Origin: Lineus longissimus
Taxonomy: Eukaryota; Nemertea; Pilidiophora; Heteronemertea; Lineidae
DNA length: 64,000 bases
Assembly (NCBI RefSeq): GCF_910592395.1
Contig: NC_088326.1
Coordinates: 1,369,001 to 1,433,000 of the forward strand
Direction: 5' to 3'
The translations under genes and the position numbers were made by a program. How positions within the stretch are numbered: position 1 is the first letter of the stretch; each line of letters opens with the position of its first letter. Below the pieces are notes generated by a model that did not search any database, was not told the DNA's origin, and saw nothing but the letters and a program-made list of their open reading frames with translations. Of this stretch, positions 42,101 through 57,100 are shown in pieces.

Positions 42101-45100
42101 TTCTTTGATGATGCCAATGATGAGAACAATAAGAGAGGAATTGGTACTTGAATACCTTGTACTTCGATGCTACCTTACCACTGTCCGTCGAGGGCTTCGA
42201 CCACTGAATACTCAACTTCCATTAGAAGCCTCTCGCATGCTCAGGTGAAACCAACTACTATGATAATTCGAGGAGAGGACTGAACAGGAAGAAGAGAATA
42301 GAACAAGGGTTCATGGTGTTAAAGACAGGAACTTGTAGCAAGTCTAGTTGGCCTTCGAAATTCACACATTGAAAATGACATACTCGCTACCCCAAATGAT
42401 TGGAACGCCGAATCGATATGAATTTTTTTCAAACTGATCTAGTTCAAAGATTGTTTCTTGAGTGTAGAGATAATCAATCATAACACTTGAATGTGTTGTT
42501 CATGATAAAGACGATAGAAAAATCAAGATAAGTACAAGTCGTAATAGAGAAATGACTCTCAAGTAACGGTGCACTTAGGACGTACACCGTGATCATGAGT
42601 TTTGTTTGTTTCTAGAGCTGAATTTCAATCGTAACTTTGCAAGACTTGAGACTTTATCACAAAGACAATGGTATACCCATCTAGGCTAGCCACAATCTTC
42701 TTCACGAAGAATATCTCACCGAATTCCGCAGTATTATTCGCTAGGCCTTGGGATCCCAAAAGGAATCTGACAGCCAAAGGCCCATCTGCCTTCATAAATC
42801 AAGGTCAAGCCTTCGCACTTTGTCCTTCACTCTTAACAGGTATTGTTTTGTTGCGAATTGGCCCTTCATCATTCTTGCAGGAGATTGAACTGTGACGTAC
42901 CTCTGTCTGAGCAAAATGCCCTATCAATCAATTATTGTCAGTCCTTGAAGAGGAAATACCGAAAGAAGATACAAGTAGCCAACCTAGTTTATTTATCTTT
43001 ACGACACGATGTTCAACTTAACCTTTAGAATTAGCAGTAGATGGATGTACACTTGCATACGTTTATTGCACAGAAGAATCCCACTTACATAGTGGCATGA
43101 AATTTATGGTTTCTGTCAAAGGAACAGGTGAAGTATTTTTGTAATTGCCGAGGTCGACCTTTTCTAACTGAGGTCAAGGCCAAGGTCACGTGATCGGCAT
43201 ACATACGTGGCCTGACGTTCTACTTGGAATTGTAAGTTCCATAGACTGTGACACAATTTTTGAGTTGGACATGGCCTAAAGAATGTAAGCATCCGGTTGT
43301 TCACAAGAAAAAAAGAAACAAAATACATTTAAAACAAACAAGGGTTAACATGTTAGAAGTCTGCATTGCTATCAACAGATGGACGCTTTCCAAGAGCCTC
43401 GTAGGCTAGCCCAGGTATACAGACTGGACTCAAATCTTGCTTCATCGTGTTGCACCAACAGAAACTAATGCCAACGTAATCCCAAGCGCTGTAATCCATG
43501 GTTTGTACCTACAGGCAAACATATGTTTGGAATAGCAAATAGGCCTGAAGAAAATTTCCCGGCGTATCCTGGATTCTGGATAGCTTTTAACACTGGGAAG
43601 TTACCATCGCGCCATTTTGGTTTACTGCGATTGATGAATTGTAATAATCGTGTTGGTCTGAACAGTTTAATAAATAATTATCTTTTGCATAAACAGCGTG
43701 GTATTTATGAGAAGTAGATTGTAAACCAACTACATAGTGGGACAGAGGACTAGTCTTCTTGCTTCACTTGTGTGTACCAGCCTCCGGGTTCTTGTATTTT
43801 CGAGGACATGGACGTGATACACATGTTCGATACAAGTACAAGCTGTACAAGCCATTTCACATGTCAAATTACTTTCTTTCTGAGATGGTCCCCCAAACGT
43901 TTCTCCCACCTGGCTGGAAGTAGACAACCAACACATGCAACATCAAAACCAAAGTATATCAATAGGTTAAGAGCACCATTAAACTACATCCCTGGCAATT
44001 CAACCGATTACTAGCACTCACCAATGATCATAGCGTGCGTAGATATCCATTTTTTCAGCCGCAACCAAAGCACCTTGTAGAGCACTGCGTTTCCAGGTGG
44101 CGATTGGTGAAGGAAGAGGAAAATGAACCAGTGCTGCAAGCCATCAAGATTAACATTCACCCAATCGCAATGATTACGACATCATCGATGAAACTTCGGT
44201 TCCCTTCTTTGATGTCTCTTGAATCAGCATAAACGATTCATCAGCTAAACTTATCTGCATGAATGACTCGCAGATGTATCTGGTAATTAAGTTTATATGC
44301 TCTTTTTTAGTAATCATCATCACCATCATTTTCATGCTATGCCTCATGTGATGCAATGCGTGGAGTTCAACTGAGAAGATCCCACTCCAGTGCATCTCAA
44401 ACACCAAGACATCAGACAGGATGCTGCCATGGCTGTTCAAATGTTTTGATTCGCACGTATGGAAGTAGTAACCTACTTCCAGGAAGGCCATTTCTTTGTC
44501 TCCAAAAGACCACATGGTGGAAAGTGATACCAGGGACGCGTGCTGGGTCAATTCTGGTAGATATTAGCCAAGGTTAATTCGGGCTATGTGCCGACTGCTT
44601 CAAGTATAAAAGAATGTCAATCCAAGATGGGATGAAATGGAAAGTATTTGATGACAGAAGTACGCCGTACGCCTGCAGCCTGGTGTGATGCCTAGCAGAC
44701 AAGTGGCGGGGGTCAGATCATGGCTCGCGTGCAGTGCAGGTCTACACTGTACTACACTGCAGACCATCTTGGCTTGTCCTTTGTCCTGTGTATGGTGTGC
44801 AAGTCCACACATTCCCAAAAAGAACGTGACAACAAGCATCGCCTTCCTCCAATCCAGAGCCCTCGTAAGCAAAAGTACGCTATCAGACGACACATGAGCA
44901 AGGTGAAAGATCCCTTCAATAACATTGCCATACAGAGAGTAAAGATACAAAGAGTGGCGCTGATGAGCTGCAACTTACACGTACTTGCAGTGCATTATCT
45001 CCATTCAAAGCAGTACATTAACTCGGGAAAAGCTTCGATTGACCAATCAAATTTGCATTATTTAGCCGATTTCCCCACGACCAGATCTGTATACGAATTC

Positions 45101-48100
45101 ATGATATATTCATTGGACAAGGGCTTGGATGCGCAAATTAAAGTCATTGTCGCTGAAGTATCGTTTGATATAAGGGAGGAGACGTCCACCACTCAGAGTG
45201 GTCACGGTAACAGAAGAAGGTGAATACCTGTTTTATGTAATAACGACAACAACGGCACAATGGCGGGTGATTACAAACTAGAAATTGTCGATCCATCCTG
45301 ATGAAACGAACAGTCCTACTTCACAGCACCGGCAGAAATCACCTCGGGGTGTGCCTGATCAAGCACTAACTTCTGATCTCAACAATATCTTGTGAGAAGA
45401 CATTCAGCTGAACACAGAATCGTCCAAGCAATGAAAAAGCCAACCTACTGAAATAAAACATCGTCGGAGCAGAGTTCAAAAATAAACAATGGGATTATTT
45501 TCACCAAAAATGAAAAGATAGAATCCGAAAAACACTATCAGCGATAGCAGTGAAAAGATAAGAGCAATATTTTAGTACCGTCTACTGCTTCAAAAGTTGC
45601 GGTGTAGATTTAGAATCTACACCTGAGATATACATGCTGTTTTTTTCGAACTTTTTTCTTGGCGAGGTATCTGCGGCAACTTGCTTTCTACCATGATTTC
45701 AATACAAGCGTTGTTTACACTTGGTTGGAGGAATCCTTATTAAATCAACTATCACTTTCTGTGTTGTTAGTCGCTTGAATATGACTTTTTTATGTTGGAT
45801 GTTTGTTTTCAATAGTGACGAGATGTTCTTTCACTGGTGCTGAAGTGGTTACTGTCGATCAGCAACGAGAAATTCTGATTTGAGCCGTCAGGACACGGGG
45901 GCCCTACAAGGATTCCAGGTTGCTGTTTCACTAAATCGAACGGAATGAAAGATGTTCTTGGTCAGTGCTTTTGTGACGTAGAGTTTGGCTGAGTTGGCCT
46001 CGCCTCAGTGACCTACTATTTTACTTTTGGGTGCATTTTCATGCGTACATTTTAAACAGTGCTTTAGACCCACAGAAACCAAGGTTAACCTTTATGCTCT
46101 TTCAACATTTTTCGTTCTGACATAGCTATGCTAATTGGCAAGGTAGAACCAGAGGTGTAAAGAAACACCAATAAAAACTGCCCATTTGTCATCAAATATA
46201 ACAAAAACAGCTTGGAGAAATTGTTTCCACTTCAACAGGTAATTTGAACCTCAAACGCCTGTTGGAAAATTTGAACGATTGATTTTTGACACCGAATGCT
46301 AGTCGGGGGAAACTCCTCTGCATGCTGATTGCGCGAGACTCAATCCGATTTGGTGGGACAACATGGCGGAATTCACTAGGTACACATGGTATTATATCAG
46401 ACATTAAAGATTCCATAAACAAACTTATACTTGTAAAATGCATGTACCGGTACTGGTGTTGAAGGAGAACCGGATAACCACTTTTGATATTTTGATTATA
46501 ATGTAGGTCATCGAAACTCTGATACTTCCACATGTACCTTGATGTACGGTCACCGATGACCCGCTCTAATGGTACAACCAAAGACTGTCTGAATATCACA
46601 TAGACTGTTATTTTCTTTTGACACCTTTACAGTTATAATCATCTACACTGTCCTATTTGGGGACCGGACACCAACATTTATCGATATGATTAAGTATATC
46701 AAAACCTGAATCAACATGCCTAATGACATCAGCGAAGAATAGAAGACTTACTCAAGAAGGCTAATAACATGAATATAGTCGTACCTAAACAATTCTCGTG
46801 GCGTGTTCTTCGCCTTGGGACTATGGATGTTGGGCCCTCCCGGGGCGCCCCAAGCGGGGGCGATAGATGTACAAAACGATAAGCGACCAATAAGGCATTG
46901 TATCTGCTTTACAGTCGTGTAATATGCTGAGATGGGCGACGTGAGTACATGACACAGTGAATTAGGACGTGTTCTCCTAGGGGTTCACCCAGTTTGGGTG
47001 AACATAACTGTCGCCCAGGGAATTTATACACTTGGATATGGGTAATTTTGGCGGGGGGGAAAACAAGTGAGAGAAAGAGGACAAGCGAATCAATGAACCT
47101 CGTATGTACAATGAAGAGGTTAAGTAACTTTTTTCGGGAGAAGCATTCCCAAATCCTTAAAACATCGTGACGTCATGAACGATGAGAAGTTACCAGCAGG
47201 TGAGAATGCATTCTCCAATCCTCGCAATTGGTAGCGGTTCCATAGTGAAACCTGCACCGTGTACTAGCGTACCTTTGCTCCGCAGCAAAAGCTAGCTATC
47301 CTCTCTGGGAGATTGGTGAGAATGCTTCCAAAGGATTTGAACTAAAAGGTGAACCCGGGCGCAATCGATCGCTTCGTTCGACTACCCGTGGATACCTTGA
47401 TTTTCGACATGATTTGAGTCGTTATAAAAAGTAGATGTTATTGCAACATCACAAGAGTACAAGCTCACTGAGTGCAATCACCCGATGATATTGCAAGTGG
47501 GTTGATATAAAAAGCTAACCAACTATGAATGCGATGGAAAGTGGGTGCATATAAACGTCCGCCGATTGCCTCCCGACAAAGAATAGTGAAAGACCAAATA
47601 AACACAAATCAGTAAAGAGAAATCACCAATTTTGCTTTTCCGTCCTGTTCTAAATCTTGGACAATAGATGAGCCTGTTTCATCTATGCTTTGATAATGTT
47701 GCCAAGCATACATGTATCTGTAGAGTTGTCTGACAGGCCCCTAGAGCATCCACGAAATCTCCCACAGCATCGGAATTGGCCAACAACCAGTGCACGGCGC
47801 TGCAGGGTGAATTTAGTTTGCGAATAGCAGGCTTCATAATAGGCAGACAACCACGCAAGCGTCTGAGAATCAGATGCTGCATGTGTTTGAAATTACGCCC
47901 CCTGGCGGTCGAGAGACGTGCCGCGAGTTTTTCTGTGCATGCCTCGAAGCTTGAAGCTCGTGTCTTGTTTTTTGTTGTTGTAATTTTCAAGAGAAATGCT
48001 TTGTCTTGGTTTCATCGGCAGGTCTATAAGCCGTATGTATATTTTTTACCAAACAAGCAAAGCGGCCCCAAGAACATGTAAATATGGGTCAATACAGATC

Positions 48101-51100
48101 AACAGTGTCTTAACCGCTACAACGCCTGTTGGCAAAACAGATCTAAAAGACGAATTGTATAAATCATTTTGATTGCCAGCAATATCAACAATATTGGCAG
48201 TATATGCCAGGATTCAACACATAATAACCAGTCCATTGGTTTGCCGCCAAATGAATACGATCAGAAAATTTGACAAAGTGTACACGATGTAATACCAGTA
48301 GTTACAGCGTTCACCTGCTTTTTGTAAATATTGTCCAGCTTGTTGATTTATCGGGTGGTTATGTACACTACTCGCGCCGGTGCATTCATTATCCCGATTG
48401 GTCAAAAATTTAAGTTAAGGTGTAAAAATTCTCATGTTTTTGTGTAAATTTACATGACGAGTACTAACGTGTTCTGTGACCAAAATCATGGCGTCAAAAA
48501 AGTACACTGTAATTCTGTAATTTACCGTAATTTGAACTGAATAGATACATTGCACTGTGTGAACATATGCGTGACCCTGGGGCTCATACCAGGAACGAGG
48601 TTGCCATCCCGCTCGACGTCACATCTTTATGGGGCGCCCATTACTAATTTAAAGATTCGGGTTTTCGGGATATTTCCTATTCATGCCTTCTGTGTCAACA
48701 TATTGGTCATAGTTGGTGTGGCAAGCCCGAAGCAAAGTGAGCAGAATAAACACAATGATATAAATATACGGTATTGATTAGCTTAGCCCGCGTCGATTCG
48801 GGAATATAGATGCACGTGTATTGGTCCTTTAGCCGACCATTTGGTCCGCTAGTTCGGTCAGTTGGATCTGCTGGTCGATAAGCATTCATCCGGCCGTCAA
48901 TGCGTTAACCTCTGGCTCAGTATCAGTTACTATCATCTCAGTGTCCAAATTTGTCAACAGCATATCAGAGTTAATCGGTGCGCATGTCTGCGTCCAAAAT
49001 TCGAAACATTATAATTTCGTACTGTACCAAATGCATCTTAGTGAACTGCTGAAATGTGTCCGAAGATAGATGAATAATTTCGGTGTCCGATATTCGAAAC
49101 ACTGTACATTGCTGCACAAAATCACTACATTGCGTTGTGTCCGATAATAGATACGTCACTTCGGTTTCCGGAATTGGAAACATCGCTGTCAATTTCTACA
49201 CGAAACACTTCAAAGGAACAAATGAGAAAACGTCACTCAACTCGTTAGTCAATCAAAACGCAATCCATCCCACCCGGTCCAAACCATCAAACTGACAACA
49301 TCGACTAAAAAGCGTCCAAATATATGCCACAAACAGTTTACAAAGGGACTGGAAGATCAATCTAAGCACAACCACGCAGGGGTCAGGAGCACACGGTTAC
49401 AGCTATGCACAGCAGAAATCGCCACGTGCTATAATGAGGTTTTACCCAGATTGCAGTGCTGTGGTGATTATGGAAGAAGTGTAGATACGTTTTGGATTCA
49501 TTGAAAGAAGACAGAAGGTAGTGACCGTGTTTTTTCAATTTATGCCTTGTTCGTAGAAGTTACAATAGCTTATCTACCAATAACACGAGCTCATGCAGTT
49601 GATATAGTAGTTTTCTGAAAACTCAAAATGGTTGACAACGCACCATACCTGCCTCACAACTGACAGAAATCCATTGAGGATTAGTGGTGTTGTTCTGATT
49701 TTCCTATTCCGCATTCCCTTTATTGTGTTAGGTGGAGATTATTTCTACCAAAGTCACAAGTGTACACTGTTGATACAGCAAAACTACCAACTCAATCGAT
49801 TAGAAATCCTACATTATAAAGTGTATAAACCTCCAAATCCAACTTATCAAACTGTTATTTTGTTATTTTTCAAATGCAAATACTCCCTCAGTCAAAAAAG
49901 GCGCCACCAACGGCAAGAGAAAGAAACTAACCAAGAAAGCTTGTATTATGTTCTTGCGGGTATGATTGGCTAGAAAAATGTGATCCACCTCTCGCCCAAT
50001 CGGAAACGCCGAAACACAAACAGGGTATAGGTGATTAAGTTTCTTTTTCGCCGCCAGTGGCGTTCGACGAGAAATTTCGTGAAAGCCATCACCACAGCAC
50101 CACAGAAGGACATATTCATACTAGATAGAAGGCAACACTGCGCATGACCGAAACACACCAAGTTCAAACACAAGTCGTACCGAACGCTATTGGTTCCTCT
50201 GACGAATAATCCCACCAATCACCTGCGATACTGGGGACCACGTGATCATGATTATCCAATAGAATTTAAGCTGGGCCTCAGCCGCTACAAGAATAAAACA
50301 GTGTTAGGTTGACAGTCGGGAATCACATTAGACTGCTTGTGGTTCGGGCCTCTTGGTATACAACACTTCTTAAGGCCTAAAGACACCAAGAAGCTTTCGA
50401 ATAAAGGTACTCGAAGATGAGGAAGGCATTCTTCTCCTCAGGGAGTGATTGATGAAAGATAACCTGCTGGGCAATTTGCTCCGTTGACACAGTCTATGTG
50501 ATCGGCATGAGTATCATCTCAAGTCCGCCAGGGAGTCCAGAAAGTATATTGGAGCATGATTTGCTACTATTTGTAGTTAGGTTACAGCATATTTGGTGCG
50601 ACCCTATCATTGATATGAAAATCGACACATTACAGGATCATAAGAAGTGATTTATCTGGATGTGATGATGACGTCATGAACATGTCTACAGCCAAGATTT
50701 TTCTGGCTTTTTTTATGAATTTCTTTGCCAAATGATGGCCATCTTTTTGATACAAAAATATCCTGCATTTATACAGCTGCAAGAGGAGGAACCAGGTCAA
50801 CATAAGTGAGAAAACATGCGCATGACGTCATCAATAATTGTGTAAATAAACAAGATACATATGTAAATGAACCTACCCTGCATATGAGACGGCGTTGCCT
50901 GTGCTGTTTTGCACGTAGCCAAGAGGCCACATACCTCCTGACCGCATTGCAATGTAATTTTGCAGATTTGCTGAAAAAAAGAGCAAAATTATTAAGACTA
51001 TGACATCTGAGGCCAAGGGCAACGGGAAACGTGCAAAAGAAAAAAATATATTCGAGCGTCAGTTGAAAAAAACTATCATTCATTCTCAGTACACGAACAT

Positions 51101-54100
51101 CATTCCCAAAGCTTCAAGATTTCTTTTCCTTTTTATTTCAGACTGGGTCCACAAAATCGAAAGAGGGCTTTCATACTCTTCTCTTAGCTAATCACACTGG
51201 GGTGGCTCATGCATTACGCTGGTACCGACAGCATTTCTATAACATCTATTTGATTTCTCCGAATTAATGGTTCTCATGGGCGCCATAAGGTGGAAGCACT
51301 CCCCCAAAATATATTCTCCGACGCCATTTTGGCCTCCCATGTTCACAGACAACCAACGAACAAAATGTATTGAGATCAGGTGTTGGTATTTTTAACACTA
51401 GACATGCTAGACTTCACACCACCAGACAGTTGCGTGTGTGAAGATGCTTAACTTGTATTGTTAGCCCAAATAGTCATATCGAAGATAATCTATTGATTTA
51501 AATGCCTGTTTTAGCGACTGTCCCGACCAAGCCACTTGAAAATTGACACTTTTATGTATGATTTGACATGGATTATTCTAGAATAGATAAGAATGTTACA
51601 CAACAACGATAGTGTTTGTCTAAGACTTGAATGACAAACCCCCCAACTATCTCCAGTGTATTGTGCATGTGTTGTCAATGTATGTGGTGTGCTACTGTAC
51701 TGTTTCTTTGGTCGAAAGATTGTAAAAAAAGATTTGTTAATTTTCCTTGCATTTGGTTATGGTCGCATGGTCACGTTGAGCTATACGTCATACGGAACGA
51801 GATGAACTGGGCCACAAAGAACTCGACACTAACTTTATAGCACCCTATTGCTTAATATCATGTTATTTCATATGCAGGTTTTGTTGGACGTCTGCCTTCT
51901 GTATGAATTCTACTAGATGTCGTGTGACAAACTGCTGAAAATCGCATGCATCTAGATACTCTTTGTAGTTGTATCATACTTCGGTGTACGTGTATTGCAG
52001 TTTAACGTCAGTTTTATTAGCAATAAAATGTGCCAATTTAGTAACTTTTTTTCCCACCTGAATCATGTGATCAGGTAGACCAACATTAATGAGGTCATCG
52101 GTTTAAAAAAATACCATATCCGTTATATCGTATATATTTAGCCACTGTTACTTTGTTACCAACCAAAGGAAATTTTGTGAAATGCCAAGTCACTATTTCT
52201 GCGGACCTGCTCTTGTGGCGGCCATCTTGTCTGTTTTTAAAAGGCCATTAAATTGTCTAGGAAGTTAAATGGGCGTGTAAATAGTCAAAACAATGCTTTT
52301 CTAGGCTTTCTGAGTATGAACCAAAATACCGACACAACTTTAACAAGATTATTCACGTGTTTTGCCTCTAGGAAAATTAGTAAACAAATAAACACGATCG
52401 TGAATTGAAGTTTGGGCCTTCAGGGTGCCCAGGCAGCGACAAGAAACGCCAATGAAGGGAAATTAATTGTTGCCATTATTAAAGGGATTAAGGCCTATTT
52501 TACATGATTTTATGACTTGTTGGTTAGGATTAGCACTTTATCTATTCATACACAGTTACTAGCTCTTTCAGGTCGTCACGGTGACTTTAAACTGTTATTT
52601 TGTTCAAGATTATTCATTATTAGATGAAGTGTCGTGAACTCGCTTCAGGAACCCCAGGGTGTTTCTTTAGTTTAAAGATAAGTAGGCTTCAATGAAGTGG
52701 AGGTACAATGTATATTCATTACAAGTTCATTAGTCAATTATACGATCGTCACTTCAATACATTTCTGAACACTGTATCCATTGAATTTGAAGCAATTCTA
52801 TTCATTGTTGTTCACATGGTTACCGTATTGTCTGATGTTGCTGTCGAAAAGCGCTGCCAAGGCACTTGATCATATACGTCCTGGTCAGGGGCTAAGTCCA
52901 ACAGAAATCGCATGAACTGATAGCAGCCATAAGAATATTCTTTCAATGGCATTCCGAATATCACCCATCCTTCCTTGTTTATAATAGCCACTACAATAAG
53001 TTCCTTAATTGCTTTGTTGATAGATAAGAAAATGGACGGGATTTGATAAAAGCTATATCAGTTGGAGATATTAGCCAGCTTTTCTTTTGTCACTCTCTCA
53101 TCCCCTAATGAGTTTTTTTCATGCAGGTGATTTATGACCAAGAATGGCCCTATAACCTAAAGACTAGGGTTCGAACAGGGGGATAGATAGAGTATAATGG
53201 CACTTACAACGTCGTAGTTCATTTGTGTAGTCATCCTGGGCACCAAACTCTAAAATTATAGTAAATACATGGACTCAGTATACAGAGGAATAACTGGGGT
53301 GAGGTTACCATATCCTTCAACCAAGGACTACAGTATGATTCATGCAAAACAAAAATATGACCATCTAGCTAACTTTAAGGAACATCGTCGTCCACATCTC
53401 ATACAATCCTCGGTGACACAATCTTGAAAAACCCACAAAATATTCTTTTACTAAATTTCTGCAATGTAGCTTTGATCAATCCTTTTAGGAGCTATTCAAG
53501 AAGAAAAACAAAAAAACATGATATTTTTTTGTGTCACCTAGTACTATGTGGCACGTCAGAGAAACTTGGTTGAAGGAGGTCCATGCATTCTACTACTAAT
53601 GGGTAGGCTATATTCGTTTTTGAATCTCTTACTCGCAATTCTGTATCCTTGCCTCAATCGGCATTTTTACATGGTAATTGCATGGGCCATTCGCATGCAT
53701 TTAGGTTCTTTCCTTTCCATGAGTTCAGATTTTCACACGACCCCCGCCATAACACTCAAGCAGCGCAAACACGTGTTAGATAATATCATTTCGCTTCATT
53801 TGCTCGCTCAAGACTGAGTCAATATGCGTCATTTTATACAAAGGGTGACATTAGTATGTGCATGCAAGAGGTGAATACACGATAACATGCATACCAGGCA
53901 GTTACGTCATTACAAAGGCGAACTACTATCTCAGGAAATTCCAGGAGCTTTTAGTGTTTTCGTTCAAATTTACAAGTTTAAGCTTGAAATCAGAAAAATT
54001 GCCCGAATGATCAGTAAGACGGTGTTACAAACGGATGTTGATCAGTTTAAATCGCGTTTGCAGTTAGATTATTGAAAGTGTTTCTTTTGATATGATTTTC

Positions 54101-57100
54101 TGATGTCATAGTTGACGTCAGGTTCAGTGGTTTGCCAACATTTGGGGTATTTAATAAAAAAAGGCAATAAAACATTCCTAGTCATAACAAGACCTAGACA
54201 TAACAAGACAAGGAAATATACATATCTTTTTACATTCATATTTCAGAATGACGTACTGCATGATATAGTGATATCATACATATTCACAACAGTCCGTATG
54301 AAGGAGAAAAAAACCCTAAATACCTTCCTTTATTTGATGACAAAAGTTTTAAGGCGAAGGTTGAAATATTTGTGGTAAAAGTCAGTTTTGGAGCACTATC
54401 AATTCAAATCTCAGGCTTTATACTCAGTTGTTATTATGCTCTTCTTTCACTGTCAAAGATCTACGACCTAATTTAACGGAAATGTTGAGACTTGTAATTT
54501 ATATGTGTTGGTGTGAAAAGTGAAACCCCATTTATTAACGGTCTTTGTATTGGTTAAATGGCTCAAACCGACCGAAAAATTACACTCATATATTGTCACC
54601 TAAATCATGTGTATGAAATCATTTTCATTATGTATCGTGTAAATGATTCGTGTTGGTTGTCTGTGGTTTATGATTATGTCTGGAGTTGGTGTAGATATAG
54701 TCTCCTTAAAGTGTCTACGTCATCATTTTTATTCCCCTATCCCAAATGATGGTGTTGATGTTCACATTCCCGATGTACAGTTTCGACTAAGTAGAAGAGG
54801 ATACCAGTTCATGACCTCATTTGGTCTTAAAATTGCTCTGACCGTTCACCATAGCATAGATTTTTTTCTTATAAGTTTCAACGTCAGCAAATTCGAATTT
54901 CCCTATCTCTAATAACGGTGTATGTGTCTACACGCCACATTTATCGTTCCGACACAAAAGTCTTACAATCACCTGGGCATCAGTTACGCTTTAAACAATC
55001 ATAGTGCATACTTAACATTTTATTCTAGTTTAGAATGTTCGCTGCATGGGACTAATTGAAAAATGGTATATTTCCCTTGGCCAGGGTTTGAGAAACGGAC
55101 CTTTGAAGACATATGTGATCGAAGTACATGAAGTGTATTTAACTTCAACGTGTGTCTATATGTAGCAATGTGATTAGACTAAAAACATGAAGAAGAAAAT
55201 CTCCAGAATACAGTTAGATACTGCTGTATTATTTGATCGTGCAGAGTAAAAGTGTACTTAAGTTAAAATACAAAGGGTTAAGAATGACGTAACAAACATG
55301 CAAATTAGCAGAAAGCAGAAAATATTCACCGATGCATTTCGTACAGATATAATAGTCATTCATTATCAAGAAGTGTTTGCATTCGAGGCACACATCAGAA
55401 CCACAAAAGAACAGTTCGCTATATTTTCAAAGAAAATCGTCAAAAGTAGATTTTTTGACTGTAGACAGACCGCCCCTGTGATTATTGGCCTAATCGTTTC
55501 TTTGTCAGTCCTCTGGCGTGAGGGGTCTGTTGTGCAAACGCGTGACGGACTGAGACCCATTTGGGGACAATTTGGGAAGAAAAGAAAAAATCTGACAAAA
55601 AGGGAAATTAAATCTACATAAAAAATTCTTTTGACTGGCTTACCAAGGTCAAGAAGAGAATTAGGGTTTTTCAGTACGAGACTTTTAAACCCAGCTCCCA
55701 GTGAGTCTGTTTCCTTCTCTTTACATGCTTGAAGCAAAGAGCATTTGTATTGTTGCTGGTTTTGGGCGAGGCTGTGTGTCAATGTTTCGTCATTAGCAGC
55801 AGGTTCCAATTCGTCCAAACTGTGATATACATCATTGCAAAGTATGTATGCATACAAAATTATCTTGCAGTGGAAGTACTGGTTTTTGATGGAGCGTATT
55901 TCATTGTTGTTTCGCTGGAGCAAGGGAGCCCTGTTAGGCTAAGAACAAAGCCATTCAAAACACAAAATATGCAAAAGACATGCTTCTTACCTGTTAAACA
56001 GTTATTATTTCTAGGTTTAGCTCCTAAATATGCTAAATTTACATTTGCTTTTCGGCCGTCTATCGTCGGGTTGGGATTTTCAATAGCTTTTTCTGCGCCA
56101 ATTTTATCTGACATCGTGACCTGAAATGAGAAGGGGAGGACTTGGTCAGAAACAGCACATGCCATCGCAAATTAGTACAGCAGCTGGAGTACCAGCCAAA
56201 TGTGCATCAAGAAGTATCCTGGAAAATATTGGAGTACTACAAGGTTCTTCCCTGTCACCAGGACTATCTTATATTTACACTGGCCATAGAATCAGGGCCA
56301 CGATGCACAATTATGTATACGGAAACAGGACCGGTAGTTGGACTTATACAGTGTGTAGACGTGTACAGAAGTCCGTGGTCTATCTATGAACGCCGACTGG
56401 TTAAAAAAGGGGACCATAAGGATGCTACAAAATAATTTCTAATGCTCCGGTATTTTCATCTATATGTTGGATTCTCATTCAGTCGGGGTCTGAGCATCTC
56501 AAGGTCAACCCTTAGAGTAACTAGTTACTCTATAAGGTCCATCCATATCCATGGCAATCCATGAAAGTCAATGATTAATTCCTAATCAATCCAGGTGGGA
56601 TCGCCAATGTAGTTAGGAGGATTAAATCAAGTGCTTGCAAATCTCTTCCTTGGCAAGCTAATCAGGCATCTGTTGGTAGGCAAGCAATTATGCTGGAACC
56701 CCTCCAGGAATCCAGAATGATTCAGGATAGAGGATTCTGTATGCACAACTGTGTGTACTGTTAGTAAGTGCTGGGCGATTGCGTAATGCTTTCTATCGAT
56801 CAGCTGAAATAGCTTCGTATAATGCCAAGCTTCTCCGTATTCTGCAAGGTTATGCTAGATTGTTGGCATAGCTTTATTCATTGGAATCTCATAAAAGCAG
56901 TTGGGGTTTCAAACATGTGTTCAGCATTTCTGGTTTGCTTCACATTCTCAGTCATCTCGGGCAGATACTATCAACATAATTGCTGGTACCTGATCATGAG
57001 ATAGAAGTAGACGAATGTACCCATCGCCGCAGATGGCTACGTTTAGTTTTTGATACTTTTTCTTGAAAATTGTCCGACCTTTGATGGGGCATATGATGCA

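Noticed and set aside
44720-45223. 167-codon plus-strand open frame
   Set aside because: No family resemblance, erratic composition with many Cys/His/Gln, several other frames open on both strands. Probably chance.
53160-53185. GGTTCGAAC resembling a tRNA T-loop
   Set aside because: No acceptor stem, D-arm or anticodon arm around it. No tRNA found anywhere in the window.
55644-55822. Minus-strand exon-like block with donor TTG|GTAAGCC, tested as the RBM24/38 linker
   Set aside because: Entry phase is incompatible with the exon ending at 55991, and the frame does not resemble the family.
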